Positions 1-8,776 of a stretch of 64,000 nucleotides of DNA are shown in pieces (the first letter of the stretch is position 1; each line of letters opens with the position of its first letter). The notes beneath the pieces were generated by a model, which did no database searches, had not been told where the DNA came from, and saw only the letters and a list, made by a program, of their open reading frames with translations. Both the position numbers and the translations under genes were made by a program. This stretch comes from Olivibacter sp. SDN3. GTDB taxonomy: Bacteria > Bacteroidota > Bacteroidia > Sphingobacteriales > Sphingobacteriaceae. The DNA lies in contig NZ_CP060497.1 in NCBI RefSeq assembly GCF_014334135.1, positions 248,001 to 312,000 on the forward strand, given 5' to 3'.

Positions 1-209
1 TGAAAATTCTAAATGGAATCCATAATAAAGCGTTGGCTATTGATGACTATGAATTAATAGAAGGTTCCTTTAACTGGCTTTCGGCAGTACGCGACAGAAC
101 GAATCAGTATTACCGACATGAGGTCTCACAGATTATAAGAGAAGAGGAAGCCCTTATACAGATCAAGCAGTTATTGGAAGAACTTAAGGCGATTGAAGAA
201 AAAGGGTGA
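1..209 (+). CDS. Phospholipase D-fold protein, C-terminal end (partial)
   Basis: The 5' part lies off the left edge. Reading from base 3, about 68 codons stay open to the TGA at 207-209. The visible peptide carries a full HKD signature near its start: H, K two residues later, D five after that, then GSFN six residues on. That is the HxK(x)4D(x)6GSxN active-site pattern of the phospholipase D superfamily. The rest is a Glu/Lys-rich helical tail. Families with this fold include nucleases, phospholipases and restriction-type effectors, so substrate and role cannot be decided from the tail. The gene precedes a gene-free stretch and an IS21 element. Confidence 0.75.
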   Translation, partial: KILNGIHNKALAIDDYELIEGSFNWLSAVRDRTNQYYRHEVSQIIREEEALIQIKQLLEELKAIEEKG

Positions 210-1239
210 TGAAATGTAAGACTAAGCAGAAGACGCTGATTGACCGTATTGTTTTCCATCACTTCTGCTTACACTCAACTCTTCTTTTAGACAAAGTGAC
301 AATGATTCTTCTCTATAATGCGTAAGGTTTGTGAACTGTAAGGTCAATTTAGACCAACATTGGCAACCGTTTCTGATCACCTTCAAGAAGCTAATCCACA
401 ATTATTTGCCTTGACTTAAGGTTTTTTAGTTGTATTTTTTCGTATCTTATAATCATTAAATGATTCCGAAATGATTGCAAGATTCTCCTTAAAAAATTTG
501 AATGTTAATAAACATTACGAAGCTAAAAGTGATGAAACTATGTTGCTTTCTAATTTTAAAATTAATATTTTAGTCTCCGACATAGGGAATTTCCAAACAA
601 TGAAAATAACCTACTCTAACCTCTTATTGGATAAGTGCTCCTTCTTTAATCTCGGTTTCACATTGAATATTATAAGGCCTGTCGTTTTTCCGTATATGGA
701 TATATATTGTTGTTACTACGGAAAATCGGATGCGGTTTACCGATTCGGACCGACCACTATTGCCGCGATGGAAAACTGGCACTGAGCTCTTTGTGAACGG
801 TTGTATTCCCTTAATGAAAAAGATCCACTTGTCTGGGAGATAAAATCGAAAATTATTACTTGGAAAAATCAATGTAAACAAGAAACTTCCACTGATAACG
901 TATGACTCAATCCACTAATCCGGTTCATACATTAAAACACTTTCAAGTAACCCCAATAATCAATTCGTCAGACTATAGTTTATTCAATACGAAAAAATCA
1001 GCCAAAAACGAAAAATCAAAGCAATTTATTGTAAATTGGTATTTTTATAGGCTGGCCAGTAATGATCAACGATGTTAAACCAATTAACTTTACAGTTATT
1101 CGATAGGGAGTTTCAGGTAAGATTTCGTATTCGAATAAGTTGTAGCTAAAATTCTAAAGTTTCGTGAGATCAATATACTGTTACTTAAAGTTTACATACT
1201 AAAAAGATCTTTATGATTTAAATCTCTATAGATTGGATA
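210..1239. other. Gene-free stretch of about 1 kb
   Basis: AT-rich sequence between the PLD-fold gene and the outermost IS21 end repeat. It has one unremarkable open frame on the forward strand (471-785, about 104 codons) and an overlapping one on the reverse strand. Neither shows a recognisable motif, and stops are frequent in all frames. It is probably decayed or intergenic DNA. I see no RNA gene or clear regulatory site in it. Confidence 0.5.
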
Positions 1240-1276
1240 TTCCGCACCAAAGTACACCACTTTTCCGCACCAATAT

Positions 1277-2944
1277 GGTTCTTCCCCACTTTTGGTGGTT
1301 ACGAAGGAGCTAGTATCAGCCTTTTCTCCAGTAAGCGAAGTGAGCAACGTCCATACATCTGTCTTTTCAGGGTCTTTAACTTATTCACGTTTCCTTCAAC
1401 CGGGCCGTTGCTCCATGGTAGATCGAATGCATTTTTGATTGCCGCGAAATCTTGTCGGAGCCCTTTTGCAAAACCACATAATTCCGGGATCGAGGAATCA
1501 CTTACGCTCTGTATCCAATCCTGTAAGCCCGAGCTAGATTGATCTTTAAACATCATTTGACGGAATTGTCTTATAAAAAATAGCGATTGCTTCAATACAG
1601 CTGAGGCCGTACAGAGCTGATTCAATATATTCGATTCATCCCCAGAAAGTTTTTTGGGATCATTGAAAAAGAGCATAGCACTTCTCGATGGTCTCCAGAG
1701 ACTGAGATCCGAGGGCAACACAGTTTTTATTCCCTTTTTCTTACCCATTGCCAGACTATGCCTGGCCAGCCCGTCGGATAAGGTAGAGTATGCACCCTGA
1801 TATCCGCGGCCTTTAAGTTCAGTATGTAATTGTCTTAGCTGGATTGCCGGATTTTCTGCTTTCCTTTTCTTTATATAACCAAGGTGTTCCTCCAGCCCTG
1901 TCGGTGAGATGTACGTTTTTCGCGGAAGTTCCTCGCAGTGTTTATATTTTCTGACCGTTATACGGCTCATCTTAAACCTTCTGGCTATTTCCCTGATCGG
2001 AATGTCCTGTTGTAACAATCGCTTCACCTCCCGGAACTTTTCCTGCTGACGTGGCGAAGCCATACTTTTCAATATGCGTGGAGATGCATGACTTATTTCA
2101 CTTTGGCTGTCCCTTACTCTTTTCATGGCTGCGTGTTCCCTGTCCAGGATTTTCCGGACCGCCTCTCCAAGGTTTTTCAACAGGTGCCAGCGATCCGTTA
2201 CCTGGATGGCCTGCGGTGCACCTTTCGTTGAACCACGTTGATAATTGCCATACCTGTCCCTTGAAATGACCTGTATCTTATGCCGCTCTTTCAGCCAACC
2301 GGAAAGGGTCTTCTCTTCCCTGTCGCCGAGCAGGCCAATCGGTCTGTTTGCTGCTAAATCTACGAGTATACTGCCGTAACGCTCCCGTTTTCGGATAGCC
2401 CAGTCATCTACGCCTAAAGCTACCACTTCATTGCTTTTGGGAAGTTCTGTCCGGTCTATTATACGTAATAAGGTTGTATCACTTACCGGTATAGAAAATT
2501 CACCACATATTCTTTCGCCGGATTTTCCACCGGCTTCAATTGCTATGTTCAGTAGTCTGTCCTGTAATCTCTCCGTTTTCCGCTGATATGACCGGAAATG
2601 GTTATCGAACCTTTCGGTAAATACCTTTAATGGACATTCATCGGTGAGGCAATAAAACTTACGGGCCCTGAGTAATATTCTCGAGGATTTTCCGAACGAA
2701 GGTAGATCATTAAACTTTCTGGTGTAATAGCTGTGTATCCTTGAAGATACTAAACAGCAATTTGGACAGGCACTTCCTTTTTGGGTGCTCTGCACATAAA
2801 TATTAAGCCTATCGATCTGGTCATCTACAGAAATGACCCGGAACCTGTCACCGGAATTGAAGATTATTTTGGTGGCATTCATTGGTAATATAACGAATCC
2901 AACGCTTGATCTCATAGCTTTACCACCAAAAGTGGGGAAGAACC
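1277..2944 (-). mobile_element. ISL3-family insertion sequence, copy 1
   Basis: A 1668-base element ending in perfect 23-base inverted repeats (1277-1299 and 2922-2944, starting GGTTCTTCCCCACTTTTGGT). It contains one transposase gene. The flanks carry a 7-base direct repeat, CCAATAT (1270-1276 and 2945-2951). ISL3 elements usually give 8 bases, so this is one short. It sits inside the second IS21 left-end repeat unit. Length and, as far as read, sequence equal copy 2. Confidence 0.9.
1299..2915 (-). CDS. ISL3-family transposase, copy 1
   Basis: DDE-type transposase of 538 residues from the ATG at 2915, which lies just inside the inverted repeat. The open frame extends 26 codons further upstream, but that part reads through the repeat and flanking DNA and differs between the copies, so it is not part of the element's gene. 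An N-terminal zinc-finger-like segment contains CPNCC. A helix-turn-helix region (IPIREIARRFKMSRITVRKY) lies near mid-protein, and the catalytic core begins with ALGVDDWA. The C-terminal WSNGPVEGNVNKLKTLKRQM contains the family's conserved Glu region. The stop lies in the left inverted repeat. Confidence 0.92.
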   Translation of the reverse strand: MRSSVGFVILPMNATKIIFNSGDRFRVISVDDQIDRLNIYVQSTQKGSACPNCCLVSSRIHSYYTRKFNDLPSFGKSSRILLRARKFYCLTDECPLKVFTERFDNHFRSYQRKTERLQDRLLNIAIEAGGKSGERICGEFSIPVSDTTLLRIIDRTELPKSNEVVALGVDDWAIRKRERYGSILVDLAANRPIGLLGDREEKTLSGWLKERHKIQVISRDRYGNYQRGSTKGAPQAIQVTDRWHLLKNLGEAVRKILDREHAAMKRVRDSQSEISHASPRILKSMASPRQQEKFREVKRLLQQDIPIREIARRFKMSRITVRKYKHCEELPRKTYISPTGLEEHLGYIKKRKAENPAIQLRQLHTELKGRGYQGAYSTLSDGLARHSLAMGKKKGIKTVLPSDLSLWRPSRSAMLFFNDPKKLSGDESNILNQLCTASAVLKQSLFFIRQFRQMMFKDQSSSGLQDWIQSVSDSSIPELCGFAKGLRQDFAAIKNAFDLPWSNGPVEGNVNKLKTLKRQMYGRCSLRLLEKRLILAPS

Positions 2945-3065
2945 CCAATATGCACCAGTGATTCCGGGGCAAAGTACACCAGTTTATAAGCAAGGTTGAC
3001 TAGCTGTTTAGGTTTAGGTTGATTTTTCCCTGAGTGTTACAGGGACTGCCAATCCGACACAAAGT

Positions 3066-4733
3066 GGTTCTTCCCCACTTTTGGTGGTTACGAAGGAGCT
3101 AGTATCAGCCTTTTCTCCAGTAAGCGAAGTGAGCAACGTCCATACATCTGTCTTTTCAGGGTCTTTAACTTATTCACGTTTCCTTCAACCGGGCCGTTGC
3201 TCCATGGTAGATCGAATGCATTTTTGATTGCCGCGAAATCTTGTCGGAGCCCTTTTGCAAAACCACATAATTCCGGGATCGAGGAATCACTTACGCTCTG
3301 TATCCAATCCTGTAAGCCCGAGCTAGATTGATCTTTAAACATCATTTGACGGAATTGTCTTATAAAAAATAGCGATTGCTTCAATACAGCTGAGGCCGTA
3401 CAGAGCTGATTCAATATATTCGATTCATCCCCAGAAAGTTTTTTGGGATCATTGAAAAAGAGCATAGCACTTCTCGATGGTCTCCAGAGACTGAGATCCG
3501 AGGGCAACACAGTTTTTATTCCCTTTTTCTTACCCATTGCCAGACTATGCCTGGCCAGCCCGTCGGATAAGGTAGAGTATGCACCCTGATATCCGCGGCC
3601 TTTAAGTTCAGTATGTAATTGTCTTAGCTGGATTGCCGGATTTTCTGCTTTCCTTTTCTTTATATAACCAAGGTGTTCCTCCAGCCCTGTCGGTGAGATG
3701 TACGTTTTTCGCGGAAGTTCCTCGCAGTGTTTATATTTTCTGACCGTTATACGGCTCATCTTAAACCTTCTGGCTATTTCCCTGATCGGAATGTCCTGTT
3801 GTAACAATCGCTTCACCTCCCGGAACTTTTCCTGCTGACGTGGCGAAGCCATACTTTTCAATATGCGTGGAGATGCATGACTTATTTCACTTTGGCTGTC
3901 CCTTACTCTTTTCATGGCTGCGTGTTCCCTGTCCAGGATTTTCCGGACCGCCTCTCCAAGGTTTTTCAACAGGTGCCAGCGATCCGTTACCTGGATGGCC
4001 TGCGGTGCACCTTTCGTTGAACCACGTTGATAATTGCCATACCTGTCCCTTGAAATGACCTGTATCTTATGCCGCTCTTTCAGCCAACCGGAAAGGGTCT
4101 TCTCTTCCCTGTCGCCGAGCAGGCCAATCGGTCTGTTTGCTGCTAAATCTACGAGTATACTGCCGTAACGCTCCCGTTTTCGGATAGCCCAGTCATCTAC
4201 GCCTAAAGCTACCACTTCATTGCTTTTGGGAAGTTCTGTCCGGTCTATTATACGTAATAAGGTTGTATCACTTACCGGTATAGAAAATTCACCACATATT
4301 CTTTCGCCGGATTTTCCACCGGCTTCAATTGCTATGTTCAGTAGTCTGTCCTGTAATCTCTCCGTTTTCCGCTGATATGACCGGAAATGGTTATCGAACC
4401 TTTCGGTAAATACCTTTAATGGACATTCATCGGTGAGGCAATAAAACTTACGGGCCCTGAGTAATATTCTCGAGGATTTTCCGAACGAAGGTAGATCATT
4501 AAACTTTCTGGTGTAATAGCTGTGTATCCTTGAAGATACTAAACAGCAATTTGGACAGGCACTTCCTTTTTGGGTGCTCTGCACATAAATATTAAGCCTA
4601 TCGATCTGGTCATCTACAGAAATGACCCGGAACCTGTCACCGGAATTGAAGATTATTTTGGTGGCATTCATTGGTAATATAACGAATCCAACGCTTGATC
4701 TCATAGCTTTACCACCAAAAGTGGGGAAGAACC
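3066..4733 (-). mobile_element. ISL3-family insertion sequence, copy 2
   Basis: A 1668-base element with the same 23-base inverted repeats as copy 1 and the same orientation, starting 121 bases beyond it. The flanking direct repeat is ACAAAGT (3059-3065 and 4734-4740), again 7 bases. It interrupts the fourth IS21 left-end repeat unit at exactly the position that copy 1 hit in the second unit. The two copies in direct orientation form a composite-like structure that could delete one copy by recombination. Confidence 0.9.
3088..4704 (-). CDS. ISL3-family transposase, copy 2
   Basis: The 538-residue product is identical to that of copy 1 from the shared ATG onward. Both starts lie 1638 bases from the left terminus of their element. 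It has the same CPNCC zinc-finger-like motif, helix-turn-helix and DDE core. The reading frame continues 19 codons upstream of the ATG into IS21 flank, which is not part of the native gene. No damage is visible, so the element should be able to make active transposase. Confidence 0.92.
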   Translation of the reverse strand: MRSSVGFVILPMNATKIIFNSGDRFRVISVDDQIDRLNIYVQSTQKGSACPNCCLVSSRIHSYYTRKFNDLPSFGKSSRILLRARKFYCLTDECPLKVFTERFDNHFRSYQRKTERLQDRLLNIAIEAGGKSGERICGEFSIPVSDTTLLRIIDRTELPKSNEVVALGVDDWAIRKRERYGSILVDLAANRPIGLLGDREEKTLSGWLKERHKIQVISRDRYGNYQRGSTKGAPQAIQVTDRWHLLKNLGEAVRKILDREHAAMKRVRDSQSEISHASPRILKSMASPRQQEKFREVKRLLQQDIPIREIARRFKMSRITVRKYKHCEELPRKTYISPTGLEEHLGYIKKRKAENPAIQLRQLHTELKGRGYQGAYSTLSDGLARHSLAMGKKKGIKTVLPSDLSLWRPSRSAMLFFNDPKKLSGDESNILNQLCTASAVLKQSLFFIRQFRQMMFKDQSSSGLQDWIQSVSDSSIPELCGFAKGLRQDFAAIKNAFDLPWSNGPVEGNVNKLKTLKRQMYGRCSLRLLEKRLILAPS

Positions 4734-4825
4734 ACAAAGTACACCAATAATTCCGCGCCAAAGTGCACCACTGGGAGTTTTAATAGGATTGCATAAGTTA
4801 GGGATCGACAAGATTACCTTACGAT

Positions 4826-6388
4826 ATGGCAAACAAACCTCTCAGCATGCACAAGATAAGACAGATATTGTTGTTCCTGGACCGCGGTTATTCCCAACGG
4901 TCCATAGAAAGGGAAGTCGGTGTCAACAGACGTACGGTTGCCGGTTATCTGGGCCGTTTTAAAGACAGCGGGCTGAGCTTTTCCGAACTGCTACTTTTTG
5001 AAGACAGTGAGCTTGAAGTTTACCTGAATACAGATAAAGCACCCCGTGAGCAAACAGATCCCAGGCGGTCCGAGCTGGACTCGCTGTTCCCGTATATGCT
5101 TTCGGAACTGCGCAAAGTGGGCGTTACACGCCAGCTGTTATGGCATGAATATATCCGGGATTATCCCGATGGTTTCCAGTATTCGAGGTTCTGCGAACTG
5201 CTGCAGGAACATATCCGTTCGCAGGGTGCCACCATGCACTTTGAGCATGAACCGGGCAAAATGCTGCAGGTAGACTTTGCCGGTGATATGCTGCACTATG
5301 TGGATACCGGAAGCGGTGAGCTATTAGCGTGCCCCGTATTCGTGGCCGTACTGCCCTTCAGTGGCTATGGTTATGTAGAGGCACTTCCCAATGCCACATT
5401 GCCCCAGGTACTGCGTGCCCTTAACAATTGCCTGGACTATTTCGGGGGAGCCCCGCTATCGGCCAAATCGGATAATATGAAACAGTGGGTATCGCGCACC
5501 AACCGTTACGAGCCGAAGTTCACCGATATGCTCCAACAGTGGGCAAACCACAACAACATAGCCCTGCTGGCCTCACGTCCGGCAAAACCTAAGGATAAGC
5601 CATCGGTGGAGAACACCGTAAAGATCACCTATCAGCGCATCTATGCACCCCTGCGCAACGAGACCTTCACCTCCCTATCGCACCTGAACCGTGCCATAAA
5701 GCAAAAGTTAGCGGAACACCACGACAAAAACTTCCAGCGCCGGACATTCAGCCGCAGGGAACTTTTTATGGATCAGGAAAAACACGCCCTTCAGCCCTTA
5801 GCTGGGGTACCTTTTGTTGCCAAACATTATACAAAAGGCAAGGTGCAGCGCAATTACCACGTGGTGGTGGGCGAAGACTGGCACTTCTACAGCGTACCGG
5901 CACGCTATATCGGAAAGGAGGTGCGTATCATCTACTGCACCGATACGGTGGAAATATATCATACGGGTCAGCGTATTGCCCTGCACGGGCGCAGCTATAA
6001 AAAACATGGCTATACGACCGATAAAGACCATATGCCGGAAAACCACCGGCACATGCACGAACGTCTGGCGTGGGACCCCGATTATTACCTGGCAAAAGCG
6101 GAAAAATATGGCCCTGCTACCCGCGAGTACTTCCAAAAGGTTATGGACAGCAAGCTCATTATAGACCAGTCCTATCAGGCCTGTCAGGGACTGATGCGTC
6201 TGGCCGCTATCTATCCGGAGCGTATAGAGTCTGCCTGCGCAAGAGCGCTCAAAGGGCAGCGGTTCAATTATATGGCCATAAAGAACATATTGGACAACAA
6301 TATGGACCTGCTTGAAAAAAAAGACGCTCCCAAACAATACACCATACCCCTACATGATAATATCCGGGGCGCGGAAGAATATAAATAA
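4826..6388 (+). CDS. istA: IS21-family transposase IstA
   Basis: IstA (520 residues) catalyses strand transfer for IS21 elements, working with the ATPase IstB. An N-terminal helix-turn-helix (GYSQRSIEREVGVNRRTVAG, about residues 20-40) binds the end repeats. The DDE core follows: D in QVDFAGD (about 150), D in AKSDNMK (about 215) and E in KPSVENTVK (about 262). The C-terminal part holds the basic domain typical of the family. Length is normal and the frame is intact. istB follows after 22 bases, the usual two-gene arrangement. The GC-rich codon use differs from the AT-rich DNA on both sides, in keeping with transfer. Confidence 0.93.
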   Translation: MANKPLSMHKIRQILLFLDRGYSQRSIEREVGVNRRTVAGYLGRFKDSGLSFSELLLFEDSELEVYLNTDKAPREQTDPRRSELDSLFPYMLSELRKVGVTRQLLWHEYIRDYPDGFQYSRFCELLQEHIRSQGATMHFEHEPGKMLQVDFAGDMLHYVDTGSGELLACPVFVAVLPFSGYGYVEALPNATLPQVLRALNNCLDYFGGAPLSAKSDNMKQWVSRTNRYEPKFTDMLQQWANHNNIALLASRPAKPKDKPSVENTVKITYQRIYAPLRNETFTSLSHLNRAIKQKLAEHHDKNFQRRTFSRRELFMDQEKHALQPLAGVPFVAKHYTKGKVQRNYHVVVGEDWHFYSVPARYIGKEVRIIYCTDTVEIYHTGQRIALHGRSYKKHGYTTDKDHMPENHRHMHERLAWDPDYYLAKAEKYGPATREYFQKVMDSKLIIDQSYQACQGLMRLAAIYPERIESACARALKGQRFNYMAIKNILDNNMDLLEKKDAPKQYTIPLHDNIRGAEEYK

Positions 6389-6410
6389 AACAATAACATA
6401 AAAATAGCAA

Positions 6411-7143
6411 ATGAATACAGATCAGACTATCGAACAGCTCAGAGGGCTCCGTTTGGCCGGGATGGCCAGACGTTACGAGGCGGTAAGCGCACTGCCCGTG
6501 CACGAAGTGCAGGATGTGCATGAACTATTGGCCTCCATGGTACAGGCCGAAGTAGAATACCGTGACCATGCAAGAACACAGAAATACCTGAAAGCAAGCC
6601 GTCTGCGCTATAATGCACTGCCCGAAGAGATTATCTGTAACCCGGAAAGAGGGATCACCCGTGAACAGGTGCTCCGGCTCTCGGATGGAGCTTTTATCCA
6701 AAGAGGCGATAATGTGCTGATAACGGGAGCTACCGGATCCGGTAAAAGCTTTCTTGCATGTGCACTGGGGCGATCAGCGTGTCTGCTGGGGTATCGGACA
6801 ATGTATTTCAGTATGAACCGTTTCATGGATACGGTCACCCAGACAAGGCTTGACGGGACCTACCTGAAGTGGATAAAAACCTTATCCAACCAGAAATTGT
6901 TGATACTCGATGACTTCGGACTGAAATCAATAGATGCCGATACCAGATTGGCCTTATTGGATATACTGGAAGATAGATACGGCAACAGTTCTGTCATTTA
7001 TCACTTCCCAACTGCCCGTGGAGGCATGGTATAACTTTATCGATGAGCCTACACTGGCCGATGCGATAATGGACAGATTGACAGCTTCGGCACACCGCTT
7101 GCCCTTACAGGGCAAGTCTATGAGGAAGAAAAAAAATCATTAA
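6411..7143 (+). pseudogene. istB: IS21 helper ATPase IstB, frameshifted
   Basis: IstB is an AAA+ ATPase that selects target DNA and activates IstA. The first frame (6411-7034) shows the N-terminal IstB region, Walker A GATGSGKS (about residues 105-112) and Walker B LLILDDFGL. At 6997-6999 a TTT run has one T too many. Removing it restores ...VIITSQLPVEAWYNF and continues in the frame ending at 7143 (LPLQGKSMRKKKNH), giving a normal-length protein of about 243 residues. As it stands, the product ends at 7034 with a wrong tail. Likely consequence: this IS21 copy cannot move by itself. A sequencing error in the T run is the main alternative. Confidence 0.85.
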
Positions 7144-7191
7144 CTTTGAAAATCCAGTGGCACTGCTGCGCAGACTATTGACCCCTTGCAC

Positions 7192-7234
7192 TGGTGTACT
7201 TTCATCCGGAACAGATGGTGTACTTTTCCCGGAA
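7192..7234 (-). repeat. IS21 right-end repeats, two units
   Basis: TGGTGTACTTT occurs at 7192-7202 and again at 7216-7226, 24 bases apart, each followed by CGGA. They are inverted copies of the left-end units. The outer terminus is only about 14 bases from the start of the next gene, so the upstream region of that AraC gene has been replaced by IS21 sequence. Confidence 0.8.
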
Positions 7235-7247
7235 TATTCAATAGATA

Positions 7248-8072
7248 ATGGAAGACAGATTTCAGATAAAAGACAAAAGCGAAAATAAGAAGCCCATAAA
7301 GATTGCGCCGTTTAAGAAGGAGATCAGAAAGACTACACCGCATAAACACAATAATTATTTCGAAATTCTCTTCCTGTCACAGGGCAGCGGTTCTCATTAT
7401 ATTGATTCCCGAAGGTTTGAAGTAAAGCCACCGATTGTGTATTTTATCCGTAGAGAACAAGTGCACTACTGGGAGCTGGAGAGCGAACCGGATGGCTATG
7501 TCATTATCATAAAAAAGGAATTTGCTGAAAGGTGCCTAGATGCTGAATTGAAATTTCTGATTACTAAATTCAGTATGTTAAGTAGCGTAACGATCGTAAA
7601 TGATGCTCCCATCCAAACTCTTTTTCAACAGCTGACTGCGGCAAGTGAACGGGAAGGCAAATATATCTTCCAAGTGATCGAAGGTTTACTGAAAGCGCTG
7701 CTGGCTATGATCCTCGAAGTTGCAGATCCCATCACGGGTAAAGCCGGTATCGACTCCAATTTATATCAATCCTTTGTTTATCTATTGAGCACCAATCCGG
7801 TCGTTAAAAACACCGTGCAGCATTATGCCGAATTATTGAAAACATCTCCCCAGAATTTGAATGCTGCCTGTCGGAAAGCCGTTGATCAACCGGCAACTGA
7901 CATCTTGAATGAGTTTGTAGTGAGTGAAGCAAAACGTTTACTTCATTATACAAATAAGACCATTACCGAAATTTCGTTGCAGCTCAATTTTACAGATGTC
8001 TCCCACTTTGTTAAATATTTCAAACGGATTACAGGCTCCACCCCTCAGAAATTTCGCTCAACACTTAACTAG
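7248..8072 (+). CDS. AraC-family transcriptional regulator
   Basis: A 274-residue regulator. The N-terminal cupin-like sensor domain includes TPHKHNNYFEILFLSQGSG (about residues 30-48). The C-terminal AraC DNA-binding domain (about 175-270) has two helix-turn-helices; the second reads ITEISLQLNFTDVSHFVKYF and ends in the family motif KRITGSTPQKFR. It is followed at 270 bases by a DoxX/TauE/RND operon on the same strand, which it may control. It starts 14 bases after the IS21 terminus, so its own promoter was probably lost or is supplied by the element. The effector is unknown. Confidence 0.88.
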   Translation: MEDRFQIKDKSENKKPIKIAPFKKEIRKTTPHKHNNYFEILFLSQGSGSHYIDSRRFEVKPPIVYFIRREQVHYWELESEPDGYVIIIKKEFAERCLDAELKFLITKFSMLSSVTIVNDAPIQTLFQQLTAASEREGKYIFQVIEGLLKALLAMILEVADPITGKAGIDSNLYQSFVYLLSTNPVVKNTVQHYAELLKTSPQNLNAACRKAVDQPATDILNEFVVSEAKRLLHYTNKTITEISLQLNFTDVSHFVKYFKRITGSTPQKFRSTLN

Positions 8073-8341
8073 TACCATACTTTTTTCAGGTATACCGTAA
8101 GTTACCCTTTTATTATATGAAATTTGTGTCATATCAGCTATAAAGAATAGATGTATGACCAATAGTTTTCCTTCGTGTTGACTGCGCCAATTACATTCTA
8201 CGATTGTGCCAAAAAGAAACAAGCGGAAACTGAAGAAAAAAGGTCTGGAAAAAGGCATTGTTGTAAAAGGTAGCCTCTTTATTAGAAAACTATAATAAGC
8301 AAGCCGTTCAATGAACGATAATCACCTTTAAAGAAATAAAT

Positions 8342-8764
8342 ATGTTTCGAAGAATAATACAGACCGATGCTGCAAAAACAACCATTATTATCCGCCTGAT
8401 GGTTGGTGCAGTTTTCCTTTCTGAAGGAATACAGAAGTTTCTGTTTGCCGATAAACTGGGATCGGGAAGATTTGTCAAAATAGGAATTCCTGATCCGGAA
8501 TTTTTTGGTCCTTTTGTGGGAACCTTTGAAATAGCCTGTGGTATCCTGGTGCTCCTCGGAATGACCACCCGTCTAGCAGCTATTCCGCTCATTACGATTA
8601 TGCTGGTTGCTATAGCCACCACCAAAGCAGCCGTACTGGCAGATAATGGCTTCTGGGAGATGCTGCATGGCAGCAGAACAGACTGGGCGATGTTACTCGG
8701 CGGTATATTCCTACTGATCAAGGGCGGGGGTAAATGGTCGGTAGACTATCGGTTTACACACTAG
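8342..8764 (+). CDS. DoxX-family membrane protein
   Basis: A 140-residue integral membrane protein with four predicted helices. Conserved DoxX features include ILVLLGMTTRLAAIPL and the Arg-flanked third helix. DoxX proteins are loosely tied to redox or sulfur/thiol metabolism, with no single established reaction. It is the first gene of an operon: the TauE-type gene follows after 12 bases, then the TolC/RND/adaptor genes. The preceding 269 bases after the AraC gene hold no gene and should contain the operon promoter, though no exact TTG/TAnnTTTG match was found there. Confidence 0.85.
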   Translation: MFRRIIQTDAAKTTIIIRLMVGAVFLSEGIQKFLFADKLGSGRFVKIGIPDPEFFGPFVGTFEIACGILVLLGMTTRLAAIPLITIMLVAIATTKAAVLADNGFWEMLHGSRTDWAMLLGGIFLLIKGGGKWSVDYRFTH

Positions 8765-8776
8765 TAGAGAATTACC

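Larger units (their letters stand above)
1240..2981 (+). repeat. IS21 left-end repeats, outer three units (interrupted)
   Basis: With ISL3 copy 1 and one 7-base duplicate removed, three units follow one another at 23 and 24 bases. AAAGTACACCA occurs at 1249-1259, a degenerate CAATATGCACCA at 2946-2957, and AAAGTACACCA at 2971-2981, each preceded by TCCG. These are probably transposase-binding sites. The second unit is split by the ISL3 insertion. Confidence 0.75.
3052..4770 (+). repeat. IS21 left-end repeats, inner two units (interrupted)
   Basis: Two units 24 bases apart once ISL3 copy 2 is removed: AAAGTACACCA at 4736-4746 and AAAGTGCACCA at 4760-4770, each preceded by TCCG. They lie about 55-90 bases upstream of istA. 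In number and spacing they mirror the two units at the right end, so this pair may be the true left end of the istAB element. Confidence 0.7.
1240..7234 (+). mobile_element. IS21-family element, interrupted by two ISL3-type copies
   Basis: The element carries istA (4826-6388) and a frameshifted istB (6411-7143). It is bounded by iterated end repeats built on TTCCGcaccAAAGTACACCA with a 23-24 base period. Five units lie on the left (starting near 1240, 1263, 2962, 3053, 4751 once the insertions are ignored) and two on the right (7192-7234, inverted). Multiple end repeats are known for IS21. The left boundary is uncertain: the inner pair of left units is separated from the outer three by about 70 bases, so the outer three may be the end of a second, lost IS21. 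No convincing target duplication was found. Confidence 0.75.

Noticed and set aside
471-785. Forward open frame of 104 codons in the gene-free left stretch
   Set aside because: No recognisable motif, an overlapping reverse frame of similar quality, AT-rich composition and frequent stops nearby. Not supported as a gene.
2051-2269. Forward open frame inside each ISL3 transposase (also 3840-4058)
   Set aside because: Antisense shadow of the transposase gene; identical in both copies only because the elements are identical.
5798-6337. Long reverse frame (179 codons) opposite istA
   Set aside because: It is the complement of a GC-rich coding region; istA has intact catalytic motifs and normal length.
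1240-7234. Target-site duplication for the IS21 element
   Set aside because: Flanks at 1230-1240 and 7234-7245 share no convincing repeat of 4-8 bases, and the left boundary is uncertain.
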